A DNA stretch of 46,122 nt from Flavobacteriaceae bacterium UBA5544 (GCA_002426755.1 DINI01000013.1:11100-57221); one strand, 5' to 3'; shown: positions 34,010-44,468, counted from the stretch's first letter. Notes: generated by a model not told the origin, from the letters alone. Translations and numbers: made by a program.

Positions 34010-34266
34010 TAAAAAGTCAATGGTATGCTGAATTAAGTAAGACAAGTAATACAATGTTCTTAAATACAAGCGAGAGCAATATGTCATCCCTTCATTAAAT
34101 TTTAACTTATTTTTATGATACATTAATGCCTTATGAAATTGGAATTCTAATTGATAAATAGTATTTTAGGCCTCCCATTCTACGTACATAACGCCTTTAT
34201 CTATCTATTCATTGGGGCTCTATCATACTGAATACCATTAATTTAGTTAGTTTTAAATCTAAAAAA

Positions 34267-34908
34267 ATGAGCACAATAAAATTAGGGGACGTAGCACCAA
34301 ACTTTACAGCACAAACCACCGAAGGTGAAATCAATTTTCACGAATGGCTGGGCGACGGATGGGGCATTTTATTCTCCCACCCTGCAGATTATACCCCGGT
34401 ATGTACCACCGAACTAGGGACCGTAGCAAAATATAAAAGTGAATTTGACAAGCGCAATGTGAAAGTCGTTGCATTGAGCATTGATGGACTAGAATCACAT
34501 AAAAGCTGGGTCAACGATATCAACGAAACCCAAAATACAACTGTCAACTTCCCTATCATTGCCGATGAAGATCAAAAAGTTGCCAACCTTTATGACATGA
34601 TTCACCCTAACTCTAATGATAAATTGACAGCACGCTCGGTGTTTATCATTGGACCAGACAAAAAAGTAAAACTCATGATTACATATCCTGCATCCACGGG
34701 TCGTAATTTTGATGAACTCTTGCGCGTCATTGATTCCTTGCAGCTCACTGCTTATCACAAAGTGGCGACGCCTGCTAACTGGAACCAAGGTGATGACTGC
34801 GTTATTGTACCATCTGTTAGTAATGAAGACATTCCAACGTTGTTTCCGAAAGGTCATATCGAAATTAAACCTTATTTGAGAATTACACCTCAACCAAACT
34901 TGAATTAG
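34267..34908 (+). CDS. 1-Cys peroxiredoxin (Prx6 type)
   Basis: 213 residues. The active site is HPADYTPVCTTELG (peroxidatic Cys about 47), followed by Prx6 features DGLESHKSWVNDI, IHPNSNDKLTARSVFIIGPDKK and the C-terminal extension WNQGDDCVIVPSV. It reduces peroxides using external thiols. It is monocistronic: a strong terminator follows at 34973-35010. Confidence 0.95.
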   Translation: MSTIKLGDVAPNFTAQTTEGEINFHEWLGDGWGILFSHPADYTPVCTTELGTVAKYKSEFDKRNVKVVALSIDGLESHKSWVNDINETQNTTVNFPIIADEDQKVANLYDMIHPNSNDKLTARSVFIIGPDKKVKLMITYPASTGRNFDELLRVIDSLQLTAYHKVATPANWNQGDDCVIVPSVSNEDIPTLFPKGHIEIKPYLRITPQPNLN

Positions 34909-34972
34909 GTATTAAAAAAGACGTGTGGCATACCACAATCCGTAACATTATGCTAACCATGCGTCCTATAGA

Positions 34973-35010
34973 CAACCCATTGAGGCAACTCGGTGGGTTG
35001 TTGCTTTTTT
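34973..35010 (+). terminator. Rho-independent terminator of the peroxiredoxin gene
   Basis: The stem starts CAACCCATTGAG, closes over a GCAA tetraloop and returns as CTCGGTGGGTTG (12 bp with G-T pairs). It is followed by TTGCTTTTTT. Confidence 0.9.
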
Positions 35011-35107
35011 AATCACATACATTTATATTTTTTAAATTGAACTGTGCGTTTCAATTCACAAAGATTCTATCTTTGCTTACCGCAATATTCAAACTCTCTT
35101 TCTTGGA

Positions 35108-35917
35108 ATGAAAAACATCAATAAAGAACTCTTTTCCTTGATACTGATTGTGATATCAGGGATTGTTATTCTGGGGCTTGCGATAGGGATTGTTTATTTT
35201 GTGGATACACTTTTGGATTTCAATAATGGTGTGTGGTACGCTTTAGTGTATATTTTAGTTTGTGCAGGTTTATTCATTATTGGCAAACGTTATAAGAATA
35301 CCCATGTCCTGCAGGCGCATCGGCTTTTGCTACTACCGTTTACACTTTTTATAGGTTTTTTGTCTGTTGCAATGCCTTATTTTGTATTGCAGATTCACTT
35401 GTTTGTCTATTTATTTTTTTCATCCATCATCCCCATCCTTTTATACCGATTGGATAGGCTCACGGGCTTATTGGATTTAAAGATTACTACGCACATCTAT
35501 CTCATTGTTACTTTTAGTGTTATCACTGCTACATTGATGAATAAACAAATGAAAATGTTGACCTATCGATTTTCACCCATGCAATTGTATAGTACGCATA
35601 TTTCTAAACGTTTTGAGTTCAATAGATTGACGGAGTACTTTCTTTCGGAACATACCATAAAGTTCGTCATTTACTTTTCTTATTTTTTGTATTTGCTCAT
35701 TTTCAACCTGTTCACGTTTCAAGAACATAGCCTCTACTCTAGCCCATTAATGGACAGAGCTGTTTTGCAATCGTTCATTACATTCTTGGCATTGGAACGT
35801 TTGATTTCGAACTTAAAAGATCTGGATTTTAAACCTTCAGAAATGTTGAAACTCTTGTTGACATCCATTAGTGGTAATGATAAAGATGAGCTTTCAAAAA
35901 AAGAGGACAAGAGTTGA
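35108..35917 (+). CDS. Multipass membrane protein of unknown function
   Basis: 269 residues with about seven hydrophobic segments (10-33, 43-60, 72-100, 105-115, 127-145, 180-200, 215-230) and a charged C-terminal tail. I recognise no family. The next gene starts 67 bp downstream on the same strand, so cotranscription with the isomerase is possible. Confidence 0.7.
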   Translation: MKNINKELFSLILIVISGIVILGLAIGIVYFVDTLLDFNNGVWYALVYILVCAGLFIIGKRYKNTHVLQAHRLLLLPFTLFIGFLSVAMPYFVLQIHLFVYLFFSSIIPILLYRLDRLTGLLDLKITTHIYLIVTFSVITATLMNKQMKMLTYRFSPMQLYSTHISKRFEFNRLTEYFLSEHTIKFVIYFSYFLYLLIFNLFTFQEHSLYSSPLMDRAVLQSFITFLALERLISNLKDLDFKPSEMLKLLLTSISGNDKDELSKKEDKS

Positions 35918-35984
35918 AGCGTCCGCACAATCTCATGGGTTTAAGTATTATATTTATCATTTGTTCAACCTTGCAAACCAAGAC

Positions 35985-36821
35985 ATGACATTAAATAAAC
36001 ACCTCATCGTTAGCTTCGTTATTGGTATATCACTTTTAAGTTGCAAGGACAAACCAAAAGAAGTTGAAACGACCCTAGACGTACGTCAAAAGGTGGAAAT
36101 GACAACCAACTATGGCACGATGGTCCTAGAACTTTATAATGAAACACCACTGCATCGTGATAATTTTATTAAGCTAGTCAAAGAGAAGGCCTACGATAGC
36201 TTATTGTTTCATAGGGTTATTCAGGGGTTTGTGATACAAGGTGGCGACCCAGAGAGTCGTCATGCCGAGCAAGGCGCGATGTTGGGCGAAGGTGATTTGG
36301 ATTATACAGTAAAAGCAGAATTTCACCCAAATTTATTCCATCAAAAAGGTGCTTTGGCAGCAGCGAGAGAAGACAACCAGGATAGAGGTTCGAGCGCCAT
36401 TCAGTTTTATATTGTTCAGGGTAAGGTCTATAATGACAGTTTGCTGGATATAGCAGAAGAAAGAATCAACAGTAGGCTTGCCCGACATTATATGATTAAT
36501 GACGCAGCTTATACCCACTTATGGGATTCGCTTCAAAAAGCTGCAAAAGACGAAAACGAAGAACGAACTTCGTTTTATATCAACCGCATTGACACTGTAG
36601 CCAAAACCTATACCAATTTTGAAAAATACATAATGCCAGAGGCACACCGCAAGGTGTACCAAACACAGGGAGGCATTCCACATCTGGACGAAAACTATAC
36701 AGTTTTTGGGCAAGTTGTTAGTGGAATTAATGTGGTGGACTCTATTGCTGTAACTAAAACAAATGAGCAGGATAGACCCATTGAGGATGTAAGAATCTTA
36801 TCGGTCAGACTATTAAATTAG
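35985..36821 (+). CDS. Cyclophilin-type peptidyl-prolyl isomerase lipoprotein
   Basis: 278 residues from the ATG at 35985, lipoprotein signal ending LLSC (Cys about 20). Cyclophilin motifs: TNYGTMVLELYNETPLHRDNF, LLFHRVIQGFVIQGGDP, GALAAAREDNQDRGSSAIQFYIV and YTVFGQVVSGINVVDSI. About 70 charged, helical residues (RINSRLARHYMIN onward) are inserted before the last strands. The frame opens at 35871, but the lipobox marks the true start. It is likely a periplasmic or outer-membrane folding helper. Confidence 0.92.
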   Translation: MTLNKHLIVSFVIGISLLSCKDKPKEVETTLDVRQKVEMTTNYGTMVLELYNETPLHRDNFIKLVKEKAYDSLLFHRVIQGFVIQGGDPESRHAEQGAMLGEGDLDYTVKAEFHPNLFHQKGALAAAREDNQDRGSSAIQFYIVQGKVYNDSLLDIAEERINSRLARHYMINDAAYTHLWDSLQKAAKDENEERTSFYINRIDTVAKTYTNFEKYIMPEAHRKVYQTQGGIPHLDENYTVFGQVVSGINVVDSIAVTKTNEQDRPIEDVRILSVRLLN

Positions 36822-36873
36822 GTTTTTACTCTTCAAGAGCACTTTTCAACGATACAAAACAAAGAAAAAACAC

Positions 36874-37233
36874 ATGACAGCAATAGTTGAAGTAAAGCAT
36901 TCCACAGTACATGGTAAAGGTGTATTTGCAAAACGCAATATCAAAAAAGGAGAACTTATCGTGCAGAGCCACATGGCCTTGATACATGTGAATGAAAACC
37001 TACCCGAAGTATTGGCAACACTACAATTTCCATGGACGGATGACTATGATGCCATTTGCTTGAGCGATGTTGGTAGTTTTTTTAACCATGCAAGTCAACC
37101 AAATGCAGAAATTAGTGATCGTGACTTCACAAATTTAATTCAATCATTTAGAGCCAAAGCAGATATTCTTGAAAGCGATGAAATTACAATTTATTACAAT
37201 GATGCCTTTGATACATATATTGAAGAATATTAA
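36874..37233 (+). CDS. Small SET-domain protein
   Basis: 119 residues comprising a bare SET domain: VHGKGVFAKRNIKKGELIV, SFFNHASQPNAEI (NHxxxPN-type motif) and the tail DEITIYYNDAFD. SET proteins are lysine methyltransferases; the bacterial substrate is unknown and the pre- and post-SET regions are absent. A bidirectional terminator follows. Confidence 0.9.
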   Translation: MTAIVEVKHSTVHGKGVFAKRNIKKGELIVQSHMALIHVNENLPEVLATLQFPWTDDYDAICLSDVGSFFNHASQPNAEISDRDFTNLIQSFRAKADILESDEITIYYNDAFDTYIEEY

Positions 37234-37269
37234 GTGGTTCATCGAATAAGTATATGTTTAAAAAAAACA

Positions 37270-37300
37270 AAAACCCATCAATATCACATTGATGGGTTTT
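37270..37300. terminator. Bidirectional terminator between SET and M16 genes
   Basis: Perfect 13-bp stem AAAACCCATCAAT / ATTGATGGGTTTT with loop ATCAC, between convergent genes. An A-run upstream supplies the T-run for the minus strand, and TTTT ends the plus side. Confidence 0.9.
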
Positions 37301-37321
37301 GTAATTTAAGACGAAAAAGGA

Positions 37322-40090
37322 TTAATCCATTTTATCTTCTTTGTTTTTGATTTCTGGATTTTCAAAGTCCCCACCATTAACAACGCTCCATTTATCAAAC
37401 TCTTTGAAGTATTGTTTAATAACCTTGTTAACGTCAGCCACAGTCAATGCTTTTACTTTGGCTTCGATATCTTTCTGGAAGTTCATGTCTCTATCGTAGT
37501 ACATATTGTTCCCAATAGTTCCAGCTAATTCATTGTCTTTAGCACGAGATACATTTTGTTCTTGCACCCATCCGTTAACGACATTTGTTAACTCTTCTTC
37601 CGTTATTCCATCCTTGATGAAACGAGCAATCTCTTCCCTAAAACCTTGCTGCACTTTAGAAGCGTTCTCTGGATTATAAATTGCATAGATATACATGGAT
37701 GAGTTTTTGTCTTTAGGGTCCCCATCTACTCCTACATTCCCTCCTGCGCCATAGCTCACACCGTCTTGCTGACGCAAACGTGTTGCAATACGAGAGTTTA
37801 AGAATCCTCCTCCAAAGATTTCACCAGCAACTTGCAATGCCGCATAATCATCGTCATATTGGCTTGCCTCAAAAGAAAGAATTCCCAATGTAAACGCATT
37901 CTGTTTATCAGGTGTAAGAATTTGTTCGTTTGTAGGTTTATTAGCTTTGTAAGGGTTTGCGATCTCGGTATATGGTTTATTGTTTGTAAAATTACCATAT
38001 TCCTTTTCAAAATATGCTTTCAAAGCTGCTTCGTCCATATTTCCGATAGCGACTACAGAGGCGCTGTTAGAAATACCATAAAAATCTTTATAATAGCCTT
38101 TGATGGCATCAACCGTCACGGCTTTGATGGCCGCAACTTCTTCGTCATAAGTCATTGTGTAATTAGGATGGCCTTTTGGATAGTTGTTGTTCAACAAACC
38201 TATTTGGCGTGATACTACAGACTGTGGCTCATTTTTGCTTTCTTCCAGGCTGGCCAAATCTTGTGTTTTCAGTTTTTCAAGTTCAGTAGCATCAAATATT
38301 GGATTCTTCAACATATCGGTCATCAAAGCCAAAGTAGGCATCAAATCACCTTTGGTGCTATTGACATAGGCAAACACACGCCCATTATTTCCGTTAAAAA
38401 ATACTGATGATTTCAAAGCACTCAATTTATCTTCAATATCTTGTCTTGAATTGGTTTTAGTGCCTTTATTTAACATTCTTGCTGTATAACTTGCCAATCT
38501 GCCTTTGTTCATTAATTGGTCAACATTCCCGTTGCGCATTGTGAAATTCACATTGACAGTTTCACCGCGATTGTCTTTCTTGATGAAACCGTACTCAATC
38601 TTACTTTTTTCAAGCGTCCCTGTCTCCAATGTCTTTTGGATGTTATCATACGAAACATCAAAAGCTTCGCCAGCATTTAACCCTTCTTTCCCTTTGTAAG
38701 CTGCTACTAATTCAGGAACTCCTTCAGTATGTTCAATCTCCACACGGATTGGGGTCTTGCTTGGAATGAAGTTACCCACAGTTCTGTTGGTATTGATTAA
38801 GTAACGTTGAATTGCTGCATTTACTTTAGCTGCCGTCATGCTTTCCAATCTGTCACGGAAAATAAATGCCAATCTCCAATCGCCAGCACCAATAAATTCA
38901 CTCATGTAAGTTCCTAGATAGGATGAGTTTCTAAAAATTTGGTCAATTTGTTTTGCCATATTGGCTTTTGCTCTATTGACTTCAGCTTCGGTTACCGGGT
39001 TTTTCTCCAAACCGTCCAAGGTAGTCAATAACGCCTTTTCAGCATCTGCAATAGACTTATCAGAAGGTACGTCTACGTTGATATAAAAAAATGAAGGTTC
39101 TTTTGTAAATGGTGTAAATGACCAAATACCTGATGCTTTTTTACCATCTACCAAAGCTTTATACAAACGACCTGCTGGCTCATTGGTTAAAATGTCTTCT
39201 GCAATAGCCAAAGCAGCGGCATCTTCATGAGAACCTGCTGGCGTGTGATACAATGCAGATACAATCTGTAAGTCACCAACACGGCTTAACGAAACACGTT
39301 TTTCTCCATCTTGTGCTGGTTCGATAGTTGGATTATCTCTCAAAGGCATATCAGGATTCTTGATACCAGCAAACTTCTTTTCAATTAAAGCCAATGTTTT
39401 ATCAGTATCAAATTTACCTGTCACCATCAAAATGGCATTGTCCGGTCGATAGTATTTTTTATAAAATGCTTGTAAGTTTTCAATCGGTACGCGCTCTATA
39501 TCCGAACGATTCCCAATGGTTGATTTTCCATAGTTATGCCAAAGATAAGCAGCACTAATTACTTTCTCCATCAAAACGCCTGTTGGAGAGTTTTCGCCAC
39601 TTTCAAATTCGTTACGCACTACAGAGAATTCTGATTCCAAGTCTTTTTTGGCAATGTAAGAATTCACCATACGGTCAGATTCCAAATCCAACGCCCAATC
39701 TAGGTTTTCATCGGTCGCATTAAAAGTCTCAAAATAGTTGGTTCGGTCATACCATGTAGTCCCGTTTGGACGCGCACCATGAGACGATAGCTCTTCTGGG
39801 ATGTTTGGATGGTTAGGCGTACCCTTAAAAACCATATGCTCCAGTAAATGCGCCATACCTTTCTCTCCATAACCTTCATGGCGAGAACCCACCATATACG
39901 TGATGTTTACGGTAATTGTTTGAGCTGAATTGTCTGGAAATAATAATACTTTCATGCCATTGTTAAGGGAATACTCGGTAATTCCTTCTACAGTTGCAAT
40001 TTTTGTTACTTGAGCTTCCGCGGTATGCGACAGAGCAACAAACAACATGAGGGATAATGTTAGTTGGACTAATCTTTTAATTTTTTTCAT
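37322..40090 (-). CDS. M16-family zinc protease, exported
   Basis: 922 residues with signal peptide (about 1-26, ending TAEA). Inverted zinc motif H81-LLE-H85 in GMAHLLEHMVFKGT, with a downstream Glu in VVRNEFESGEN as likely third ligand. Two tandem M16 repeats are present; the second (about 510 onward) is the usual inactive half, so the gene encodes both halves of a clamshell peptidase. Periplasmic location is inferred from the signal peptide. Confidence 0.94.
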   Translation of the reverse strand: MKKIKRLVQLTLSLMLFVALSHTAEAQVTKIATVEGITEYSLNNGMKVLLFPDNSAQTITVNITYMVGSRHEGYGEKGMAHLLEHMVFKGTPNHPNIPEELSSHGARPNGTTWYDRTNYFETFNATDENLDWALDLESDRMVNSYIAKKDLESEFSVVRNEFESGENSPTGVLMEKVISAAYLWHNYGKSTIGNRSDIERVPIENLQAFYKKYYRPDNAILMVTGKFDTDKTLALIEKKFAGIKNPDMPLRDNPTIEPAQDGEKRVSLSRVGDLQIVSALYHTPAGSHEDAAALAIAEDILTNEPAGRLYKALVDGKKASGIWSFTPFTKEPSFFYINVDVPSDKSIADAEKALLTTLDGLEKNPVTEAEVNRAKANMAKQIDQIFRNSSYLGTYMSEFIGAGDWRLAFIFRDRLESMTAAKVNAAIQRYLINTNRTVGNFIPSKTPIRVEIEHTEGVPELVAAYKGKEGLNAGEAFDVSYDNIQKTLETGTLEKSKIEYGFIKKDNRGETVNVNFTMRNGNVDQLMNKGRLASYTARMLNKGTKTNSRQDIEDKLSALKSSVFFNGNNGRVFAYVNSTKGDLMPTLALMTDMLKNPIFDATELEKLKTQDLASLEESKNEPQSVVSRQIGLLNNNYPKGHPNYTMTYDEEVAAIKAVTVDAIKGYYKDFYGISNSASVVAIGNMDEAALKAYFEKEYGNFTNNKPYTEIANPYKANKPTNEQILTPDKQNAFTLGILSFEASQYDDDYAALQVAGEIFGGGFLNSRIATRLRQQDGVSYGAGGNVGVDGDPKDKNSSMYIYAIYNPENASKVQQGFREEIARFIKDGITEEELTNVVNGWVQEQNVSRAKDNELAGTIGNNMYYDRDMNFQKDIEAKVKALTVADVNKVIKQYFKEFDKWSVVNGGDFENPEIKNKEDKMD

Positions 40091-40364
40091 AAGTTATATT
40101 TAATTGATTGTCAATAAAGATAGGATATCCCCAATATATCTTTAAAAACTTTTAGGGAATATTTAACGGAAAAGGCTGGTATCTGATAAGATTCTGGCAT
40201 TTTCAAAACCGTTTTGTTAACGATATGAGTTATTAAATAGTGTTTTAGAGCTTATATATTAATTGACATTTCTTAATTTTATACAAGTCCAATCACCTTG
40301 GCAAGCTATTTGGATATGAGGTAATAAAATAAATAGTTTATTAATTCCATAAAAAAAATAAAGC

Positions 40365-40790
40365 ATGACACTTAAACAATTAACATTCCCTTTATTCGCT
40401 TTAATCGTACTATCATCATGTTCAAGCACAAAAAATGCGGGCAACGAAGAACTCTATAAACATACTTGGGAGTTGGAATATATCACCGGCACTCGCATTG
40501 CTTTTGATGGCCTATTTCCAGACAAAAAACCTTACCTTAATTTCGAAAAAAGCACCAATATGGTCACGGGAAACGCCGGGTGCAATGGCTATTCGTCCGA
40601 TTACAAACTTAAGGGCAATTCTTTGACGTTTGGAGAAAAAGGCATCTCTACCATGATGTATTGTGGCGAAGGTGAACAACAATTTTTGAACATGCTAAAA
40701 AAAATCAATAGCTATAGCATAGACAAGGATGGGAAACTCAACCTATGGATGGATGAAGTTCCAATGATGCGGTTTTATAAAAAACAATAA
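40365..40790 (+). CDS. META-domain lipoprotein
   Basis: 141 residues with lipobox LSSC (Cys19). The META domain is shown by HTWELEYITGTRI, PYLNFEKSTNMVTGNAGCNGYS and KGISTMMYCGEGEQQF; it resembles HslJ-type heat-shock lipoproteins. Function is unknown. The next lipoprotein gene lies 20 bp downstream. Confidence 0.9.
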   Translation: MTLKQLTFPLFALIVLSSCSSTKNAGNEELYKHTWELEYITGTRIAFDGLFPDKKPYLNFEKSTNMVTGNAGCNGYSSDYKLKGNSLTFGEKGISTMMYCGEGEQQFLNMLKKINSYSIDKDGKLNLWMDEVPMMRFYKKQ

Positions 40791-40810
40791 CCACTAAAAA
40801 TAAGTATATC

Positions 40811-41281
40811 ATGAAAAACTTAATGATTTTAGCATTCATCACCATGACTTTAATGGGATGTAAAGACAATGAGAAAAAAGAAAACCCTGTCATGGAAGAA
40901 GATTCCATGGAACTAAAGGATGACAAAGTTGATAATTTAGAATTGGGCTGCTACGAATACAAAACCGAAGAAAATGATGTTAAGATGGAAGTCACCAAGA
41001 TTGAAGGTGACGCGGTAACCGCCAATCTTTTTTATGCCTATGCCGAAAAGGATAAAAACACAGGTACTTTTTTTGGCAACTTACATGGAGACAAGCTTAT
41101 AGGCGCATACACTTTTATGTCTGAAGGTGTGGAAAGCGTTAGAGAGGTCGCGTTTAAAGTCGAAAAGGACCAAATTGTGGAAGGTTTTGGCGAATTGGAC
41201 GCTAATGGCACAATGTTTAAAGATACTACCAAAATCACATACAGTTCCACAACTCCTTGGAAAAAAGCTGATTGCAATTAG
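40811..41281 (+). CDS. Small lipoprotein of unknown function
   Basis: 156 residues, lipobox LMGC (Cys17), then an acidic linker (KDNEKKENPVMEEDSMELKD) and a compact domain with LGCYEYKTEENDV, FFGNLHGDKLIGAYTFMSEG and TTPWKKADCN. Three cysteines remain in the mature protein, including the C-terminal one. I do not recognise a family. It is probably cotranscribed with the META gene. Confidence 0.8.
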   Translation: MKNLMILAFITMTLMGCKDNEKKENPVMEEDSMELKDDKVDNLELGCYEYKTEENDVKMEVTKIEGDAVTANLFYAYAEKDKNTGTFFGNLHGDKLIGAYTFMSEGVESVREVAFKVEKDQIVEGFGELDANGTMFKDTTKITYSSTTPWKKADCN

Positions 41282-41422
41282 CAAGAATTACTTTCTATGA
41301 TTTGACCATCTCGTTGTTTTCTTAAAATAAATTAGGAATAATATTACATTATACTTTGCTGAAAAAGGTTATTTGTCTATTTTTAGCAAATACAGTCCTT
41401 CTAATTTAAAAAACAGAGAAAC

Positions 41423-44278
41423 ATGGTTTTAAATCAATTCAAATCAACACTTGCATTAACACTTTCGTTGATGTTGGTCAGTTCTATTGGCTTTAGTCAA
41501 GAAACAAAAAAAGTAAAGGAAGCCGTTGCCGTTGCAGCAAGCAGCGAAAAGATTCCATTCAACCCAGATGTTAAAATGGGTAAATTAGCCAATGGTGTTA
41601 CCTATTACATTCAAAACAATGGTAAACCGGAAAACAAAGTAGAACTGCGATTGGTAGTCAATGCCGGTTCTATCCTTGAAGATGATGACCAACAAGGTTT
41701 GGCGCATTTCATGGAGCACATGAACTTCAATGGCACCAAGAATTTCCAAAAGAATGAATTGGTTGATTATCTTCAAAGTATTGGTGTAAAGTTTGGAGCG
41801 CATCTAAACGCTTATACCAGTTTTGATGAAACTGTTTATATTCTTCCAATCCCAAGCGATGACCCAGAAAAACTTGAAAAAGGCTTTCAGATTATTGAAG
41901 ATTGGGCACACAACGCCTTATTGACCGATACCGATATCAATAGTGAAAGAGGTGTCGTTTTAGAAGAGTACCGTCTCGGAAAAGGTGCAGATGAGCGCAT
42001 GAGCCAAAACTACTTGCCTAAAATTCTTTATGGCTCTAAATATGCAGACAGGCTACCAATAGGGAAAAAAGAAATCCTTGAAAACTTCAAACCAGAAGCC
42101 ATCAAACGATTCTATAAAGATTGGTACCGGCCTGATTTAATTGCCGTGATGGCTGTTGGCGATATTGATGTCGCAACCTTGGAAGCAAAAATCAAATCCC
42201 ATTTTGAAAAAATTCCAGCAGTAAAAAATCCTAGGCCTAGACCTGTTTTTGAGATGCCAAACCACAAAGAGACTTTTGTGGCCATTGAAACAGATAAAGA
42301 AGCGAGTTTTGCACAAGTCCAAGTGCTTTTTAAAGACAAGGAAGATGCAAAACCAGAAATAACCGTTGCGGACTACAGACAGTCGATGGTAGAATCGCTG
42401 TTCTCTCAAATGATCAACAATCGCTTGGATGAACTGCGCAATAGTGCCAACCCTCCATTTGTGTATGGTTTTAGCTATCATGGAGGAACGTATGCACGTA
42501 GCAAAGAAGCGTATCAATCTTTTGCCATGACCAGTGAAAGTGGGCAGCTAAATGCTTTAAAAACATTACTTGAAGAAAACGAACGTGTACGCAAATTTGG
42601 TTTTTATGAAGGTGAATTTGAGCGTGCCAAAAAAGACATTCTTGCCAATTATGAAAAATCATTCAAGGACAAAGGCAAAACAGAATCCAACCGAATGATT
42701 GGTGAATTTGTTCAACATTATTTAGAGCAAGTACCAATGCCAGGTATTGAGTGGGAATATAATTTCCAAAAAGAAAACATGCCTAATATTACTCTGAAAG
42801 AAGTCAATGCATTGATAAAAGATTACATCAAAGAAGAAAACCGAGTGGTTGTATTGACAGGCCCAGAAAAAGAAGGCTTGACCAAAGTGACAGAAGCTGA
42901 AGTAAGAGAATTATTGAATTCTGTCAAAAATGAAGATTTAAAGCCTTACGAAGATAAAGCAGTAGCCGCATCATTAATCACCGATTTGCCAGCCAAAGGT
43001 AGTATTGCTGAATATAAAAAAGATGATGTCCTTGGTACAACGACTTTAACCTTAAGCAATGGAGCGACTGTAACTTACAAAGTCACAGATTTTAAAAACG
43101 ATGAAATATTGTTTGATGCTTTTAGCTACGGTGGAAACTCCTTATATTCTTTAGAAGATTACAAAGCGTCCGCCTATGCCAATGGAGGACTTGCAGAAGC
43201 CGGGGTCAATGGTATTGATAAGGTTGAGCTCAATAAAGTTTTATCTGGTAAAATCGTGAACGTTAGACCAAGTATTGGAACCTATAGTGAAGGAATTTCA
43301 GGAAATGCATCACCTAAAGATCTAGAAGAATTGTTCCAATTGACCCACTTGTATTTTACAGCTTTGAACAAAGATGAGAACGCCTACAAATCCTATATCG
43401 AAAAGCAAAAAGCCTTTATCGGAAATATGATGTCCAATCCACAGACCTTTTTTTCTGTTGAGATGGGCAAATTCATGTACGGTAAAAACCCGCGATACAT
43501 GGGCTTTCCAACTCCAGAAGAAATGGATAAATCAGATTATAACTTAGCGTATGAAAAGTACAAAGAACGTTTTGCTGATGCCAGCGATTTCCACTTCTAT
43601 TTTGTTGGAAACATAGACGAAAAGAAATTTGTTGACTATTGCGAAAAGTACCTTGCCAACTTACCATCCACCAATTCAAAGGAAACTTACAAAGTGGATG
43701 ATTTTAGACCTTTGACAGGTCAGCACGAAAAAATTGTTGAAATTGGTAAGGATGAAAAGAGCATGGTTCGAATTACCTATAACGGACCTACAGAATACAA
43801 CGAAAAGGAAGACCACGAGCTTAAAAGTCTTGGAGAGGTACTGACCATTAAGTTGATTGAAAAATTGCGTGAAGAAGAAGGTGGCGTGTATGGAGTTGGC
43901 GCCAACGGAAACATCAACAAAATGCCTTATGGCTGGTACACTTTTGGAATTAGTTTCCCTTGTGGTCCTGAAAATGTTGATAAGCTAAAAGCTGCAGCCC
44001 TTGCTGAAGTGGATAAACTTATTAAAGAAGGTCCAACAGAAAAAGATTTGGCAAAAGTAAAAGAAGCACAAATTTTGGATTACAGAGAAAACATGAAGGA
44101 AAATCGTTTTTGGTTAAGTACTTTAAAAAATGCTGATTACCAAAATTTGGATGCTACCAAAGTTTTTGATTTTGAGAAAAACGTCAACAGCTTGACCGTT
44201 GAGGGACTTCAAAAAGTGGCTCAAAAATATTTAACGAGCGGCTACATTGTTGGTATTCAAATGCCTGAAAAACAATAA
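41423..44278 (+). CDS. M16-family zinc protease (pitrilysin-like), exported
   Basis: 951 residues with signal peptide (about 1-26, ending GFSQ). Zinc motif H95-FME-H99 in GLAHFMEHMNFNGT, then NAYTSFDETVYILPIP and GVVLEEYRLGKG with the likely third ligand Glu. An inactive second half follows, with ERFADASDFHFYFVGNIDE and a conserved REEEGGVYGVG. It is distinct in sequence from the M16 gene at 37322-40090. A terminator follows at 44301-44334. Confidence 0.95.
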   Translation: MVLNQFKSTLALTLSLMLVSSIGFSQETKKVKEAVAVAASSEKIPFNPDVKMGKLANGVTYYIQNNGKPENKVELRLVVNAGSILEDDDQQGLAHFMEHMNFNGTKNFQKNELVDYLQSIGVKFGAHLNAYTSFDETVYILPIPSDDPEKLEKGFQIIEDWAHNALLTDTDINSERGVVLEEYRLGKGADERMSQNYLPKILYGSKYADRLPIGKKEILENFKPEAIKRFYKDWYRPDLIAVMAVGDIDVATLEAKIKSHFEKIPAVKNPRPRPVFEMPNHKETFVAIETDKEASFAQVQVLFKDKEDAKPEITVADYRQSMVESLFSQMINNRLDELRNSANPPFVYGFSYHGGTYARSKEAYQSFAMTSESGQLNALKTLLEENERVRKFGFYEGEFERAKKDILANYEKSFKDKGKTESNRMIGEFVQHYLEQVPMPGIEWEYNFQKENMPNITLKEVNALIKDYIKEENRVVVLTGPEKEGLTKVTEAEVRELLNSVKNEDLKPYEDKAVAASLITDLPAKGSIAEYKKDDVLGTTTLTLSNGATVTYKVTDFKNDEILFDAFSYGGNSLYSLEDYKASAYANGGLAEAGVNGIDKVELNKVLSGKIVNVRPSIGTYSEGISGNASPKDLEELFQLTHLYFTALNKDENAYKSYIEKQKAFIGNMMSNPQTFFSVEMGKFMYGKNPRYMGFPTPEEMDKSDYNLAYEKYKERFADASDFHFYFVGNIDEKKFVDYCEKYLANLPSTNSKETYKVDDFRPLTGQHEKIVEIGKDEKSMVRITYNGPTEYNEKEDHELKSLGEVLTIKLIEKLREEEGGVYGVGANGNINKMPYGWYTFGISFPCGPENVDKLKAAALAEVDKLIKEGPTEKDLAKVKEAQILDYRENMKENRFWLSTLKNADYQNLDATKVFDFEKNVNSLTVEGLQKVAQKYLTSGYIVGIQMPEKQ

Positions 44279-44300
44279 AATAATTTTAACATGTTTACAA

Positions 44301-44334
44301 AAAAAGCAGCTTTCAATTTGAAGGCTGCTTTTTT
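44301..44334 (+). terminator. Rho-independent terminator of the M16 gene
   Basis: AAAAAGCAGC (44301-44310) pairs with GCTGCTTTTTT (44324-44334), extended inward by TTCAA/TTGAA, and ends in a T-run. It lies 22 bp after the stop codon. Confidence 0.9.
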
Positions 44335-44388
44335 CTATTATACATTCTATTTTTAAAGAATCAATAACATGGGCATTAACAACCAAAC

Positions 44389-44402
44389 AACAAACGTTTG
44401 TT
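44389..44402. promoter_or_regulatory. 14-bp palindrome upstream of parA
   Basis: AACAAACGTTTGTT is a perfect palindrome 66 bp upstream of the parA ATG. A -7-like TACTTTTA lies at 44437-44444. It could be a regulator site; it does not resemble parS. Confidence 0.35.
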
Positions 44403-44468
44403 AACAAGTAACATTTTTTAAACTCACAAATAATTGTACTTTTACGGTCTTAAAAACCAAATCAGTTA

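Noticed and set aside
37832..38212. Open frame of 126 codons on the plus strand
   Set aside because: Antisense to the M16 protease gene, Cys- and Ile-rich with no recognisable motif; a shadow frame.
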